Positions 1-11,608 of a stretch of 64,000 bases of DNA are shown piece by piece. Under the pieces are notes generated by a model. That model made no database searches. It was not told the origin of the DNA and saw nothing but the letters and a program-made list of their open reading frames with translations. Made by a program: the position numbers and the translations under genes. Position 1 is the stretch's first letter. Every line of letters begins with the position of its first letter. This stretch comes from Centrapalus pauciflorus (taxonomy: Eukaryota > Streptophyta > Magnoliopsida > Asterales > Asteraceae), in contig JAANYP010004377.1 in the NCBI GenBank assembly GCA_020465985.1, positions 1 to 64,000 of the forward strand, given 5' to 3'.

Positions 1-3000
1 CCATCAAACCCACCAACTACATTGCAAATCTGACCATACCCAAGAACTATGTGGGAAAAGGGTATGAAGAAATGGTGGAGTTCTTAAGAGTTCATCCGTT
101 GAACTATGCAATGACTGCAACTCCTGGTGTCCTGTACCAGGAGATGGTGTACGAGTTCTGGTACACCTGTGCCTACAACCCCAACACCAAAGTCATCAAG
201 GGTACTATTCTCAATGAGACTCAGACCATTGAGATTAGTACTGATCTTCTCAGGGAGGTGCTTCATCTACCAACTGCTGAAACTTATGACATGCCTCAAG
301 CTGAGGATGAACAAATGGGCAATCTGCTACGCTTCTGTGGTGTAGCAGAACCCAAAATTGGAGCTACTTTATTCAGGAAGGAGTTGTCCCCCACTTACAG
401 CTTCTTATTTGCTTCAGTCATGATGAGCTTCAGTAGCAAAGTTGGTTCTTTTGACCAACTCAGCCGTGATGAAGTCCCCATTGTTCTACAGCTGGTGGAT
501 GGGACTACAATCGACATGGCAAAATGGATTTTCCTGAATCTGAGGAATCTGGTGCAGCAGGAAACTCGTCCAGCTGCCCCAGATTTCTGAGCCTCATATT
601 CAAGCATCATTGTGGTGAGCACCTGTACAATTCTCAACCTTTACTTAAAACTGCTGTATTTCCTGTTATAGGGAATAGAGTATTTTATACACCTGTGCTA
701 CCCAATGAGCCTCCTCTATCTACTCCAATGAGGAGGTTACTGGGATTGGTGGAAGAACCCTCTGATGTGAGGGTGGATCCAGAAGCTGCTGCTCCCACAA
801 GAAAATCCAAAGCCAGGTCCAAACTTGTTAAGAGGACCATGGCAACCGCTGAAGCTGGGCCTGTGAAAAAGAAGGTCAAAACAGCTCAGTCTGAGTCTGC
901 TCCTTTAGCCTCTGTGGCTGAGGGGGAGCAGGCTCCTCACCCTGAAGCCTCTGTGGCTGGTGCCTTTGTGGCACCTGAGACTATGAAACAGGCCAACCCA
1001 CCTGTTTCTGACCTAGTCTCAAAACCTGTCCAGTCTGAACCCCTCATCACCTCTCCCCAATCACCCACTTCATCCATTCACTATCAACGAAAATCCATCT
1101 CCAAAAAGAAATCAGCCAAAACAACCACCTCCTTTGTTCCCTCCCAACAGGGTTCAGTTGTAAGAGAAGCAACCTCTGCTGCCTCTCCTATATTGGGAGA
1201 AGGTTCAACCCATTTGGAGCCTGCTTCACTCCAACCTGAGTCTCCCCAGAGTCAGCCTAGACCCTCTGGTTCCTCCCAACAGGAACCAGTTGTACAAAAG
1301 GAGATAACCACATCAACTATCCCAGCCTCCCAACAGGCTGAGGATATTGAAAGACAGGAGTCCTCTCCACTCCACACTGCGTCCACACTGTCCCCCACTC
1401 AAACTTCTTTACACCCTGAGTCTGCACAAGGTGTCAAACCTGCTGGTCTAGACCAACCAGCAGATCAGCCTTCAACTTCTGCTCCCCATGATACAGCTGT
1501 TCTACACCAAACAGCTGCTGAGGGACCAACAACCCAAGCTGATGAACCTGAGGGATCATACCATCCCTCTGGTGAGGCTGTTCCCTCCATGCAAACTCCA
1601 TCAGCAGGTTTCACCACTGCTGATGTTGAAATGCATATCCCATCTCCCAATGATGAGGTGCTTTTCCACCAAGGCACTGCAGAGGGAACACCCACTGGCC
1701 TTCATGAGGACGTTGCAACACAAGCAGCATCTGAAAGGCCCCTAACATCAACCCCTTTTCCTGATGAAGCAGCTACAGCCGCTGCTGAGGGACCCTTTGA
1801 CCCCTCCAAGCTGGGCCACATTACTTTTGCCCAGGCTATGGAGCTTCTTTCAAATGTTCCTCTTCCCTCTCCATCAGATCCTCATACACCAGCCTCATCA
1901 TCATCTTCTCCATCTACCCAATCTAAACAGTCCACCCATACACCTCCATCTCCTAAAGACCTGCCTTTGAAGGATCAGCTTTCCCTGCTGACCAACAAAG
2001 TTGGTTCTTTAGAAGCATCTATGTCTTCTCTACCCTCTCTCATTTCAGACTCTGTGTCTGAACAACTTAAGGGTTTCTTTGATCTGTTCAAGGATTCCTT
2101 TCCTGCCACTCCCCAACCTGATCACTCTCCACAGCTGTTAGCACTCACTGCACAGCTGCAAACTGTGTCCAACTCCCTCTCCTCTATTCTTTCAATGCAA
2201 CAGGACTCTGTGTCCTCAATGACAACTATTTCTCAACTGCTGTCATCTCTCCTCACTTCTTGCAATTCTACCCTTCCTGCCACTCTGGCCAGCTTGACCA
2301 CACTAATTGGCTCCCTATCTAATTCTATGTCATCAAACCTTGCTGATGTGCAAGATTCTCTCGAATTACATCTTGCACAGCTTCAAAGTTTCCTGTTCAC
2401 CGAGTCTGATAGGGAACACATTGTTAAGCTGACCTCCCTTGCTGATACACAATCCTTTTCTCTTCAAACCTGTCTTTCCCAGCTTGCAGAGGTAAAGGAC
2501 AATTTGGCTTTCTTAGTGACTAGCCTTGTTGGCCCCAAGCCTACTGCCAAAACTGCTGGCAAGCCTGATGACTTTGTGTCTTCAGGCAGACCGGGTGTTG
2601 AAGGTGCTGGTCCATCTCCTTCAAAGGGGGAGAAGTCGTCTGCCTCTAAGACTAAGTCTAAGGGGGAGAAAACTTCTTCTCCTAAGGAGAAACCAGTGCC
2701 TGCAGCACAAATTGGTCAACCAGCAGAAATCTCTGAAACAGGTACAATAGAGGGTGCTTCTCAAACTGCTCAGCCTACTCAGGTTGAATCTCCAATCCCT
2801 GCTCAGTCTAAAGGGGAGGAATCCATTCCTGAGGGCAGGCCAAGCAGCAGAATGAGGCATCTGATCTTAGAGGAAGAAGAAGAAGAGGAGTAAAGTCCTG
2901 AAGCTGCTACCACTACAGCAGCTAAAGGAAAAGAAATAGCAGAAGTTGATCTCATACAGCAGAAAGCAGCAGAAATCAAATTCCACAAAGCCAGGGCCAA

Positions 3001-4050
3001 AGAAATGGGTCTTCCTATGCACAAATATTTTGAGTTTAGAGAAGAACAGCTTCAAGCCCTGAAAGTTCTTAGAAAAGAAGAAGAATCTGCCAAAGCTGCC
3101 AAATCATTTGCACTTCAAGAAGCAAAGAAAGTTAAAATGTCTACTCTGGAAGTGCAAAAGAAAATATTGGAAGCTGCTAAGGGATCAGCAGGGGAGAAGG
3201 AAGCAGAAAAAGAAAAAAGTACTCTGGTCTCAGTGACCAAGCCTACAGTGCCTCATGCAAGAGCTCAGTACCATTTTGACAACCTGGCAAAGAAAAAATT
3301 TCAAGATGTTGCTGAAAGAAGGCTTGCCAAGGAAGCAATTGTCAAAGCTGTTCCTATATCAAAAAAGGCAGTCAGTGGAAGTTGAAAATAACAAGGATGG
3401 GTGCAGCAGGCCCAGAATTAGAAACATATGACTACACTAACGTAGCACAGATGGGGTACAGAGAATGGATTGAGCTGGCAGTTGCTCTGAGTGAGTCAAA
3501 GTCAGAAACGGCTAAGAGAATCAGGGCATATGTCAAGAAACTGATGGAGAGAGTAAAGAACCTTGGTCTGATCTCCAAAGAAGTTAGTGAAGGTGTCTCT
3601 GTGACACATCCAAAAATTAAGGCCAGGAGGACAAGGAAGGATACTGAAATGGAACTACTCCTTGCACTGATTGAACAAGGCGATTATGCAATTGAAATGA
3701 AAGGAGTTGATCACAGCCTGCCTAGTGGAATAGAGTTTGAAGATGGCAAGATCATTGAAGAGCCTGAGCTGGGGGCATTTTTTGTAGATCCCTTAACTCA
3801 GAAGAAATGCTTTCAAAGAGCTTCAGATCTATACAAAGTGGATTTGAGAAAACTTGTGGCCTTCAGACTTGCAGTTTCATTCAGGCAGTCTCATAAGTGG
3901 AGAGCAGCCGTCTGGGATAAGCTCAGAGGCTTCTTTGAAAGAGGTGAACTTGATGACCCCAAGTTCATGATAATAAGAAGAGAAGTTCAAGAACTTGAGG
4001 AAACAAGGGAAGAGCTGGAAAAGATGTTTCAGGTTCCCCCTCCAGTGTGA
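1..4050 (+). pseudogene. Extra 3' ORF of copia element A, left copy (5' end outside window, broken)
   Basis: This is the long reading frame between pol and the 3' LTR of element A. Four blocks are visible: an N-terminal globular part ending at a stop near 590; an overlapping frame to 2893, beginning in a CPRFLSLIF motif and then very rich in Ser, Pro, Gln and Thr; a charged Lys/Glu coiled-coil-like part (2894-3385) after an in-frame TAA at 2891-2893; and a C-terminal globular part (about 3382-4050) in a shifted frame. The breaks near 550-590, at 2891 and near 3382 are also in the right copy, so they predate the duplication. Such extra ORFs are known in Sirevirus-type copia elements, where they are sometimes called env-like. 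I see no signal peptide or clear membrane segment, so I do not call it an envelope protein. Function unknown. Confidence 0.7.
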
Positions 4051-4395
4051 TGAAGTCCATCTGCCATCTGGGCAGGTGAAGAATGGAAGTTGTCCATCAG
4101 TTGGACAGGCTTACCATTTTATGCTCCCAACAAAAACAGTCCAATGTACATTAGTTGTAATTTATTTACATATGTTGTAATTTCCTTTTACATTAGTTGT
4201 AATAGACATCAGTACATTAGTTGTACTTTTGTAAGAACATGTGTTGTTCTAATGTAATCAAGAATCAGTGTATATATAAACTGATCTTTTACTTTATGTT
4301 GATGTTGTAATTTTGTTTCAACAAATGTACTGTAAAAATATATAGTGATTTTTTATAAGGCCAGCTTAGACTGGTTATTGCAAATAGGGGGAGAT

Positions 4396-5500
4396 TGTTA
4401 GGCACAAAAAGGCCTCAGTCAAACCTGCTCTGCATCTGAGGGGGAGATTATTAATCAAACCTGTTGATGCACTTGATGGGTAAAAGTTAAGGCCTGTTTA
4501 TGCCTTAATAATAACTAAAAAGTGATTTGCAATATCAGTCCACAGTTGTTCTATATGTTGCATGTGTTGCAACTAAGACAGTTTGTCCAAGCTGTTCTGT
4601 CTGCTGAACAGGCTGGACATAAACTGTCTACGCTGCTCTACAGTGGTGAGCAGCTTGGGCAGTTTACAAGTGTTCTATTCTTTGTGAACAGGCTAAACAC
4701 TTTATGGAATGTGTTTCCAAGTCCTCATGTATTGTATTTTACTACAAGATCAGTTTACAAAGTCGAAGACAAAGTGGAAATCAGAACTGCTCAGCCTGCC
4801 CAAGCTGTTCAGTTACATGAAGACAAAAGGTTATTTGAAAAAGGGTGACAGACCTTTTTCTTATATCAAAATAGGCCTTTACAAGGAAGAAAGACGCAAA
4901 GTTGACATTCCTTATTTAGTTAAAAGCAATGCAACAGTAGACAAAGTGAAAAGACAAAAGTTCTGCACATGTGAAGACAAGTCTGCTTTTCAGAAAAGTG
5001 CAGAAAAGTTATGTTGTCTTTTCAAACAAGACTTCTCCTTTTTCATTCCGTCCAATGAAGAAGTTTCACTTAGATCCTCTGAGTGAGTATAAAAGGAAGC
5101 TTCTAAGGTCAGAAAGATCAAGCCAAAAAAAAGCTAAGTGCTGAAGCCAAGAGTGAACGTGCAAGTGTGTTTTCATGCATGCAAGCCTGCTTGTGTAATA
5201 CAGTTTCTTTGTGTCTAAGCTGTTCTACATAAGCTGTCCCTCTGAGTCTTGTAAACACAGTGAGTGCTTCTTAGTGAGTGTATTCATTGTAAACTAGTTT
5301 GAGTCTGTCTTAGACTAGTGAACATACTGTTGTATCTGTCATCTCAGCTTGAACCTTTCCGCATCCAAGCTTGTTTGTAATTAACATTTGTTAATAATAC
5401 ATACAAACATTGAGAAAATTGTGTGTAGTTTTTGAAGTGCTGTATTCACCCCCCCCCCTCTATAGCTTAAAGCTATATACTTTGGGAACCTTTAGGGACC

Positions 5501-5504
<4 letters not shown>
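4396..5504 (+). repeat. 3' LTR of element A, left copy (1109 bp)
   Basis: The LTR starts TGTTAGGC directly after the polypurine tract and ends ...GGGACCTACA, giving the TG...CA ends usual for LTRs. The same sequence recurs at 50920-52028 and, cut short, at 28725-29643. It is rich in AAGCTGTTC / GAACAG(G/C)CT words. The sequence GAGTATAAAAGG near 5083-5094 is a good TATA box for the LTR promoter. The 3' flank is (TA)n, so a target-site duplication cannot be read. Confidence 0.88.

Positions 5505-5572
<68 letters not shown>
5505..5572. repeat. (TA)n microsatellite
   Basis: An uninterrupted TA run directly follows the LTR. Element A also has (TA)n at its left end (before 28725), so it appears to have inserted into a TA microsatellite. 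Confidence 0.97.
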
Positions 5573-5576
<4 letters not shown>

Positions 5577-7126
5577 ATTAAAATTTTAAGTTGGGTATAT
5601 ATGATATTATAAAGTTTTGGAAGGATATGTATGAAAAGCATATGTTTATTATCATTTCTTTTCTTTTCTTTTCCTTTATATCATTTCATTTTCACTCTAT
5701 GGAACACAACGTAAAGATCGACAAGCATAGAGCGACTCGTGCATAGTTTTACTATGTTAGAACAGATCAATTAAGGTTCTAGAAAAGCATATTTATGCAA
5801 CATGGTTTCACCTTTTATCAATTTATGTACCACTTTTAACATGATTTAAGTAATGACATTTGAACTTGTTATCAAAAAATATAACGACCTTTTCCTTCTT
5901 TTACCAATTTATGTAATGAAAGATTTTAGAGTGATTTTTGAACTTGTTACCAAAAGACACCCAATTTAACATACTTATTAATCCGGTAATTTATTAATTA
6001 AATGTATGTCATGTAAAATTTACGTGACACAACTACGTATACAAAAATTCTTGTCACCGTTTTTATTACTTGTCTCCGGTTAAATAATTACAAATACTTA
6101 ACAAGGATTACCGTCAAATATTAAGAATAAATGTGAAGATTCAAGATTAATCATTTAATACAAATGATTACTTTTCACTATACGATTTTGATTATTGTTA
6201 ACCATGAACGACTAATATTTACTGTAGGGAATGAATATTATTTAATATAAATAGTAAAATTTTACAACATTGATTGATTAACTTTATATAACATTGTTTT
6301 TGAATCCCTATAGTTATCATCGATTACTTGACAGTGATATTTATTTAACTCTTTGCAGTTTGCGGTTTGTTTAGTCAAAGTGAAAATAATATATTTTAAA
6401 ATAGGACCAAAGGACAAGTTTCCAATCCCGCCGGGTACTATTCATGTTCAAAATAAAGCAAAGATTGTAGTAAAACTAAGATAAATTGTAATAGAATGAT
6501 GGAAACAACTCATAATTTAGCAGCAACCCTTATTTTATTAAAAATTTCGAATAAGTAAGTGTAAAAAAATTAGTGAATGAATAAACAAAAATTAGTAAAT
6601 CATAGTGTTTCTCACAATTCTCAATATATGTTTAGATTCTCACAATAACATAAGTCTATGTGTGTGACTCAAGTTTAATTGAATCCTATATTAGAGTGGA
6701 GTCATCAACTCTTATATTTAATATATATGTTCATTACAATAATTAAAATATTCAATTTATGCAAATTTACTATATACACATGTTCAAAAATGCAATACGA
6801 TTGACTAGCTCATGTCATTTGAAGTTCATTACAATAATATGTTAAATCCATGCAAAAGTGCAATATGAATGTGTTCAAAAGTGTATTACCAGTTTACATC
6901 ATTTAAACATTAACATATTGTTTAAATATTGTGAGTATGTATAAGATATAACTTTTAATCGTAATGTACTGATGACGTGAACCGGTCAATGTAATGTACT
7001 TTTGAACATGTGTATATTCCATTTTTGCATTAAATAAAAACTTTTATTATAAGGAACACATACTTCTAATATGACACTCTAGTACTCCACTCTAATATTA
7101 GATTAAATAGAACTCAATCTTTTATA
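5573..7126. other. AT-rich intergenic sequence, no gene seen
   Basis: No open frame of substance and no recognisable element ends are visible. Short direct words, such as AATGTACTTTTGAACATG-like segments near 6780-7015, suggest an old decayed repeat. The same sequence lies at 52098-53650. Confidence 0.6.
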
Positions 7127-7192
7127 CACATACATACATACATACATACATACATACATACATACATACATACATACATACATACATACATA
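7127..7192. repeat. (CATA)n microsatellite
   Basis: About 16 tandem CATA units, immediately left of a miniature element. The right copy is at about 53651-53709. Confidence 0.97.
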
Positions 7193-7194
7193 GA

Positions 7195-7574
7195 ATATGC
7201 TTCGAGAAAGTACCGCCTATTATGCAGTGCACCAGAAGGTACCACCTTTTAAAAAAATTATAATTTTTTTTCATAAAAAAGTTTTAATTAACATTATGAA
7301 TATCATATGTAAATTTCACATACATTCACATCTTCTAGCTCCTAAAAAATGGTGTGAACATACACTTACATAAATTTGTATATATATATATGTGAACGTG
7401 CATTTATGTGATGCATGATTTAATGCACTTAGAATGTGTGAATGTGCGTGAATTTATATATCATCTGTGTAATGTTAATTAAAACATGTTTATGAAAAAA
7501 ATTTAAAAATAATTTTAAGGGTGGTATCTTCTGGTGCGCTGTGTAATAGGTGGTACTCACTTGAACCTAAATCT
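7195..7574. mobile_element. Miniature inverted-repeat element, family M1, copy 1
   Basis: The left end reads ATATGCTTCGAGAAAGTACC, then CAGTGCACCAGAAGGTACCA. The right end is the inverse: TCTTCTGGTGCGCTG, then GGTGGTACTCACTTGAACC. The imperfect terminal inverted repeats are about 45-50 bp. The interior is AT-rich and non-coding. Other members are at 27809-28208 (diverged), 28294-28664, 53711-54090, 61250-61634 and 61683-62064. All sit beside simple TA-type repeats. There is no ORF, so it is non-autonomous. Confidence 0.8.
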
Positions 7575-7725
7575 ACACACACATGCATATATATTATTTA
7601 ATATGGTTTATATGAGAAGTTAAATAATTGTGAGAAATAAAAAAAACAATTCTAACCACAAATTGTTGAATCTCATCTTTTTTATAATATTTTCTTGTGG
7701 GTCCATATTTGGTACAACACTTTTT

Positions 7726-8210
7726 CACTACAACAAAAATGTCATATGTACGTACACACTATTTTTACACGTTTTTAGTATGTGCGTAAATTTTTTTATG
7801 TTTATTCGAACTTATAAAGATGTAAAAGTCAGTTATAATTATAAGTTGGCAAATTTTAGACAACAATAGAGTTTTTATATTCAGATTTGTATTAAAAGAA
7901 GTTCACACATATAAATGTGGACAAAATAATAATTTATCCACGCTTAAATACATGAAAATCAATTTGTGACACCTAATTTGTCTACACAAAAGGAAGCCTG
8001 AGAAATTTGAGTTTGACAAATTTACATCTACACTTTTAAATGTAAAAAAATTAAAATTTGTTCACAGTTATACAAATGAACTTTTTTCTTTATAATAAAA
8101 AATGTGATAATTAGGATGATTTATTATCTATATTACATTTATTAATGTAATAATCTTGAACACGTTTATAAGTGCAAAAAAATTACTAAAATCTTACACC
8201 TTTTAAAAAA
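7726..8210. mobile_element. Possible CACTA left-end fragment
   Basis: CACTACAACAAAAATGTC at 7726 resembles the start of the complete CACTA element at 12108. It is followed by repeated inverted words around TACAC/GTGTA and TTTAAATG, as in subterminal repeats. No matching right end was found, and the stretch is interrupted by the element at 8211. It is weak evidence and could be chance. The right copy is at about 54247-54726. Confidence 0.3.
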
Positions 8211-9471
8211 GGGAGAATTTCATATATATATATATATATATCCTTCTAAAACTTCATTATTATGTATATATCCTTACAAACTTCCTTATTACGTATATAT
8301 CATTCTAAACTTTTAAAACTCACTAACATATCCAAATATTTAATTTGAAAATTGTTAAATCATTTAAAAATATAATATATCATTTTCTTAATTTAATTAC
8401 TAGTGAATCCCGAAATTACCCTTTCTCCCACAATATATCCAAAATCCAACATCTCTACTGAGTCACTTAGACATACTTCCGAGTTCCCAAAAGAGTACTT
8501 GACCGTAATTTCTGGAGTCCCTTTGTGCTTCATCCTGAAGCTTGCTTGTTGGCTCTTTGCAAACAAACCCTCCTCTCCCAAAATTTTTTTGCATTGTATT
8601 GGGATAAAAAGTTTCACTTCTCTTTTGAGATATGTTAAATGGAGTGATATTTTGAACCATTATAACTTGGCTACCTGCTGCAAACTAACCTATGTTCTTT
8701 TCAAAAAAAAAAAGACGGCAAAAAGGCCTTAAGCTTGCAAGAATGAATATTCATTTACACAAATAGTGGAAAAGTAAATGCAATAAGAGTGTCTTGTTTG
8801 CCGCTTCTTTTCCCTTTCGCAATCACTCATTCTTGTAAAAATTAGGGGTTTTTTTCCTTGCAAGCAAGTTGACTTTTGTTTGCAACAAAAACTTGAATGT
8901 GATGGGTAGGAAAGTTGATGGCTCATGTATGAGTATCACTTCTCAGTAACACTTACAATAATAGTAGACAACATCATAATTTCAAGATTATGATTTATCT
9001 TTTACATTCAAAATGAGATGTCATAAATCAACATATTTTCGAGAATGAAGCAAGAACAAAAATCAAAATACTGGGTCGAACGAGATTTACAATTAGCAGT
9101 ATCGCAATCGACAACAAAGATGAACGAAAATCACAATCGACAGAAACCAAGTATGGAGGAGTCGTCGGTCAGGAACGGATGGAGGAGTCATCGAAGGTTC
9201 AAGAATGGATGGAGCCATGGAGGAGGAGTTGTTTTATAGTTCAGATTTGTTACTTGTTAGGGGATGTGGGTTTACAAGGGGTAATTTAGGAATTCACTAA
9301 TAATTAAATTAAGAAAATGATATTTTATATTTTTAAATGATTTAATAATTCTAAATTAGATTATATATTAGTGAGTTTTAAAGTTTTAGAATGATATATA
9401 CGTAATAAGAAAGTTTGTAAGGATATATACGTAATAAGGAAATTTTAAAAGGATATATACGAAATTCTTCC
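8211..9471. mobile_element. Non-autonomous MULE-like element, left copy
   Basis: Long terminal inverted repeats of about 200 bp: 8211-8420 is the inverse of about 9281-9471. Both ends read GG(G/A)AGAATTTC and carry repeated TATATCCTT(A/C)..CTT(A/C)TTA units. The flanks TTTAAAAAA (8202-8210) and TTTAAAAAT (9472-9480) match at 8 of 9 bases, which fits the 9-bp duplication made by Mutator-like elements. The interior (8420-9280) is less AT-rich and holds only short frames: 109 codons on + at 8403-8732 and 64 codons at 9045-9239. I recognise neither. There is no transposase. The interior could be captured host DNA. Confidence 0.65.
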
Positions 9472-9480
9472 TTTAAAAAT

Positions 9481-9782
9481 TGTGTAAACAAATGACATAC
9501 TTGTTGAATCATAATATAACAAATCGATTCGAAATATTTGTTTTATTGATTCAACATTTCTTACAAATATTTGATTTCTTATTTGATCACATTTCTATAT
9601 TTTTATATATAAACACACAATGTTGAGGACTATTGTCAATAGCTTGAAGCAAGCTCAAGCAACTCCAAAATTGATCTACTTGGTGGTGAAGGCTAAAAAG
9701 TAAAAACCAAGCTTCATTCTTTATGGCAACGAGAAATTATTTTCTTGCATGGCTTTCTAAGAAACCATTCGATCGATTCTAA
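9481..9782 (+). other. Short intergenic stretch with a 27-codon frame
   Basis: Between the MULE-like element and the Tourist-like nest. A small frame with a good ATG runs 9620-9703, beginning MLRTIVNSLKQAQ and ending in basic residues. It follows a TATATATAAA sequence at about 9604-9613. It is conserved in the right copy at about 56152-56235. It could be a decayed first exon; I do not recognise it. Confidence 0.25.
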
Positions 9783-10329
9783 GGTTATGTTTGGATTGAA
9801 TGATTTTAAAATGATGTATTTTAAAATGATAGGATTTTGAAATGTTTAGGGGGCGTTTGGTTCGCAGATTTTTTTTTTTTTTTGGATTTGCATTGTTTCA
9901 AAGGATTTGCATTATGCAGCATTTGCATTTGTCAGGATTTTGTCAAAAAAATTTGCATTATCTTATAGAAAAAATTTGCTAATCTGAAAAATGCAAGGTA
10001 ACTGGGATTTAAAATCCTTAGGGGGAGGCTGAGTTTTTAAATTATAAAGAAAGAAGGGATTTATGAAATCCTGGGATTTTAAATTCTTACTGAAATCTGT
10101 GAACCAAACACAGGATTTTAAATGCAAATCCCAGATTATCCCAGGAAATCCGCGAACCAAACGCCCCCTTAGGGGTATGGATGGATTATGAAAGGTGGAG
10201 AAGTGGGGAATTTAAAATCCTAAATGAGCTAAATCATTTCTTTTAATATTGTATCCAAACATGATAATGAAGGATTTCTAAATCCAAATCCTAAATGGGT
10301 TGTTTAAATCCTTCGAACCAAACACCACC
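9783..10329. mobile_element. Tourist/PIF-like MITE (outer), left copy
   Basis: The ends are GGTTATGTTTGGATTGAATG (GGTGGTGTTTGG in the right copy) and ...CGAACCAAACACCACC, which are inverted repeats. They are flanked by TAA on both sides (9780-9782 and 10330-10332), the 3-bp target duplication of PIF/Harbinger elements. A second element is nested inside. A fragment resembling the inner element's left end follows at 10333-10400. Confidence 0.72.
9849..10168. mobile_element. Tourist/PIF-like MITE (inner), left copy
   Basis: 320 bp with terminal inverted repeats GGGGGCGTTTGGTTCGC(A/G)GATT, flanked by TTA at 9846-9848 and 10169-10171. It is inserted into the outer MITE. The interior has repeated ATTTGCATT words and no coding capacity. 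Confidence 0.82.
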
Positions 10330-10534
10330 TAAGGCTTTTGGTTCGCAGATTTTTTTCCTTAAGATTTGCATTTTGTCAAACAATTTGCATTATGTAGCAT
10401 TTGTTGATCAAATACAAATTTTGGATAATAAATATAACTTGAAAATTTTTAGACAAAGAAGTTTATATTATAAAATTCGATTTTGACAAAAAAAATTTCA
10501 TTGCAATAAGTATAAAGCGAAAGAAAATGAGAAA

Positions 10535-11608
10535 TCAGCAGAACGCAAGCAGGTCAGTATCGGTTCGAAAAACAGCCATGTCTTGCTTTTCCAAACACAC
10601 GAGTGCTTCGATACCATCTCCGTTCGGAGAATCCAACAGAATAACGACGTTTTTCCTTAGATTTCCTGCAATCGTTACTTTTACGGGCTTTCCCCACCCG
10701 AAATCAATCTCATATGCAGGATTCCTGCACAGGCTTGAACAAATAAAAGCATTATCAATGTTTCTTTGCTGCTCTTCTAATGTCGATTTCGAACCCATGC
10801 TCGAAAGAAAATCAAAGACAGATTCGATGTTTCGTAAACCTTCAAACTGCATCTTTTGCTTCTTGAGTTCACTGATGAACCACTCCGGCTTGATTTCAGT
10901 TTCGTTGTTTCTTAAAACCTCCATTGTCATGTAAAAGTTTCCGATGGTAGTTTCAGGCAACGGCTCGATCAGTTTGCGTCGGAAGTTTGTTAGCTGGCCA
11001 ACCCCGACGGTTTTAAAGCCTGGATTGTTTTTTGTACACGCTGCCTCTGCGCACTTATAAATCAACCAATTCAAAACTTCGACACGAGTAGGGTTCGTGA
11101 TGGGTTCTCCAGATTTCGCAGTCATGGCTACGACTTTGAATTTAAGCTCGTTTATCTTTGAGTTGGGGAACACGAAACTCCTCGTAACACAATTATCTGA
11201 CATGTCGAGCGAAAACCCTTCAGAATTCATGTTCATTTCTTGAAAAGGAAGAAACTGAGGGTTAATTGGAACTTCTTGATTTTCTTTTTGTCCTTCAGAG
11301 CAAAACCGAGTCATTTTAGCCCAATCGTTTATGAAATGAGCCAAACTGCTTCCATCCGCTATCTTGTGCGATAACGACACCGCTACAGCCACTCCTCCAC
11401 ACTCAAAATGATTAACCTGAACTGCCAACGGGATCACCGTGTCACTTTGAAGATCACGATTACCACGGTTAGAATTGTAATGCACCAATCCATATGGAAA
11501 GAACTGGTCGAAATCTTCATGTTGCGCGTTCTGAAGAAAATCCCCGAGCTTGCTATCAACGGATGCTTCAACGAACTCAGCTCCTTCGTCATTACAATCT
11601 ACATACCA
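10535..11608 (-). pseudogene. BAHD acyltransferase, 5'-truncated duplicate
   Basis: This is the C-terminal 357 codons of the intact gene at 57065-58429, with three amino-acid differences seen (S for F in the MNMN.EGF segment, F for L near residue 254, I for V near residue 410). The catalytic HKIAD motif and the structural DFGWG motif are both kept. The first 97 codons, the promoter and the start codon are missing. Homology ends at 11608 (codon W98), where copia element C begins on the opposite strand. The remaining frame is open, so the loss is recent. An internal ATG at 11486-11488 could in theory start a shorter protein, but it would lack the N-terminal part of the acyl-transferase fold. 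Almost certainly non-functional. Confidence 0.93.

Larger units (their letters stand above)
1..5504 (+). mobile_element. 3' part of Ty1/copia element A (Sirevirus-like), left copy
   Basis: The segment comprises the extra ORF, a polypurine tract (about 4382-4395, containing AGGGGGAGAT) and a complete 3' LTR. Further G-rich PPT-like words occur near 2627, 2658 and 4440; multiple PPT-like tracts are a described trait of Sireviruses. The gag and pol that should lie upstream are outside the window. They are present for the right copy at 40791-45739. Confidence 0.88.
1..11608. repeat. Segmental duplication, left copy (continues left of window)
   Basis: This block matches 46525-58138 in the same orientation with an offset of 46524-46530 bp. 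By eye about 20 substitutions and a few indels separate the copies: (TA)n length, poly-T length and a 12-bp indel near 9490. Homology stops sharply after 11608, inside the BAHD gene. From 11609 the left copy runs into copia element C, whereas the right copy continues through the gene. The left edge is not visible because the block is already homologous at base 1. This fits the tail of the first unit of a roughly 46.5 kb tandem duplication; an assembly duplication or a collapsed haplotype is an alternative. Confidence 0.93.

Noticed and set aside
4522..5086. Frames of 108 and 125 codons inside the LTR (also at 28851, 51046)
   Set aside because: They overlap in different frames within non-coding LTR sequence. 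They are open in all copies only because the copies are young.
10527..10934. 135-codon + frame over the BAHD gene (also at 57057-57464)
   Set aside because: Antisense shadow of a well-supported acyltransferase on the other strand.
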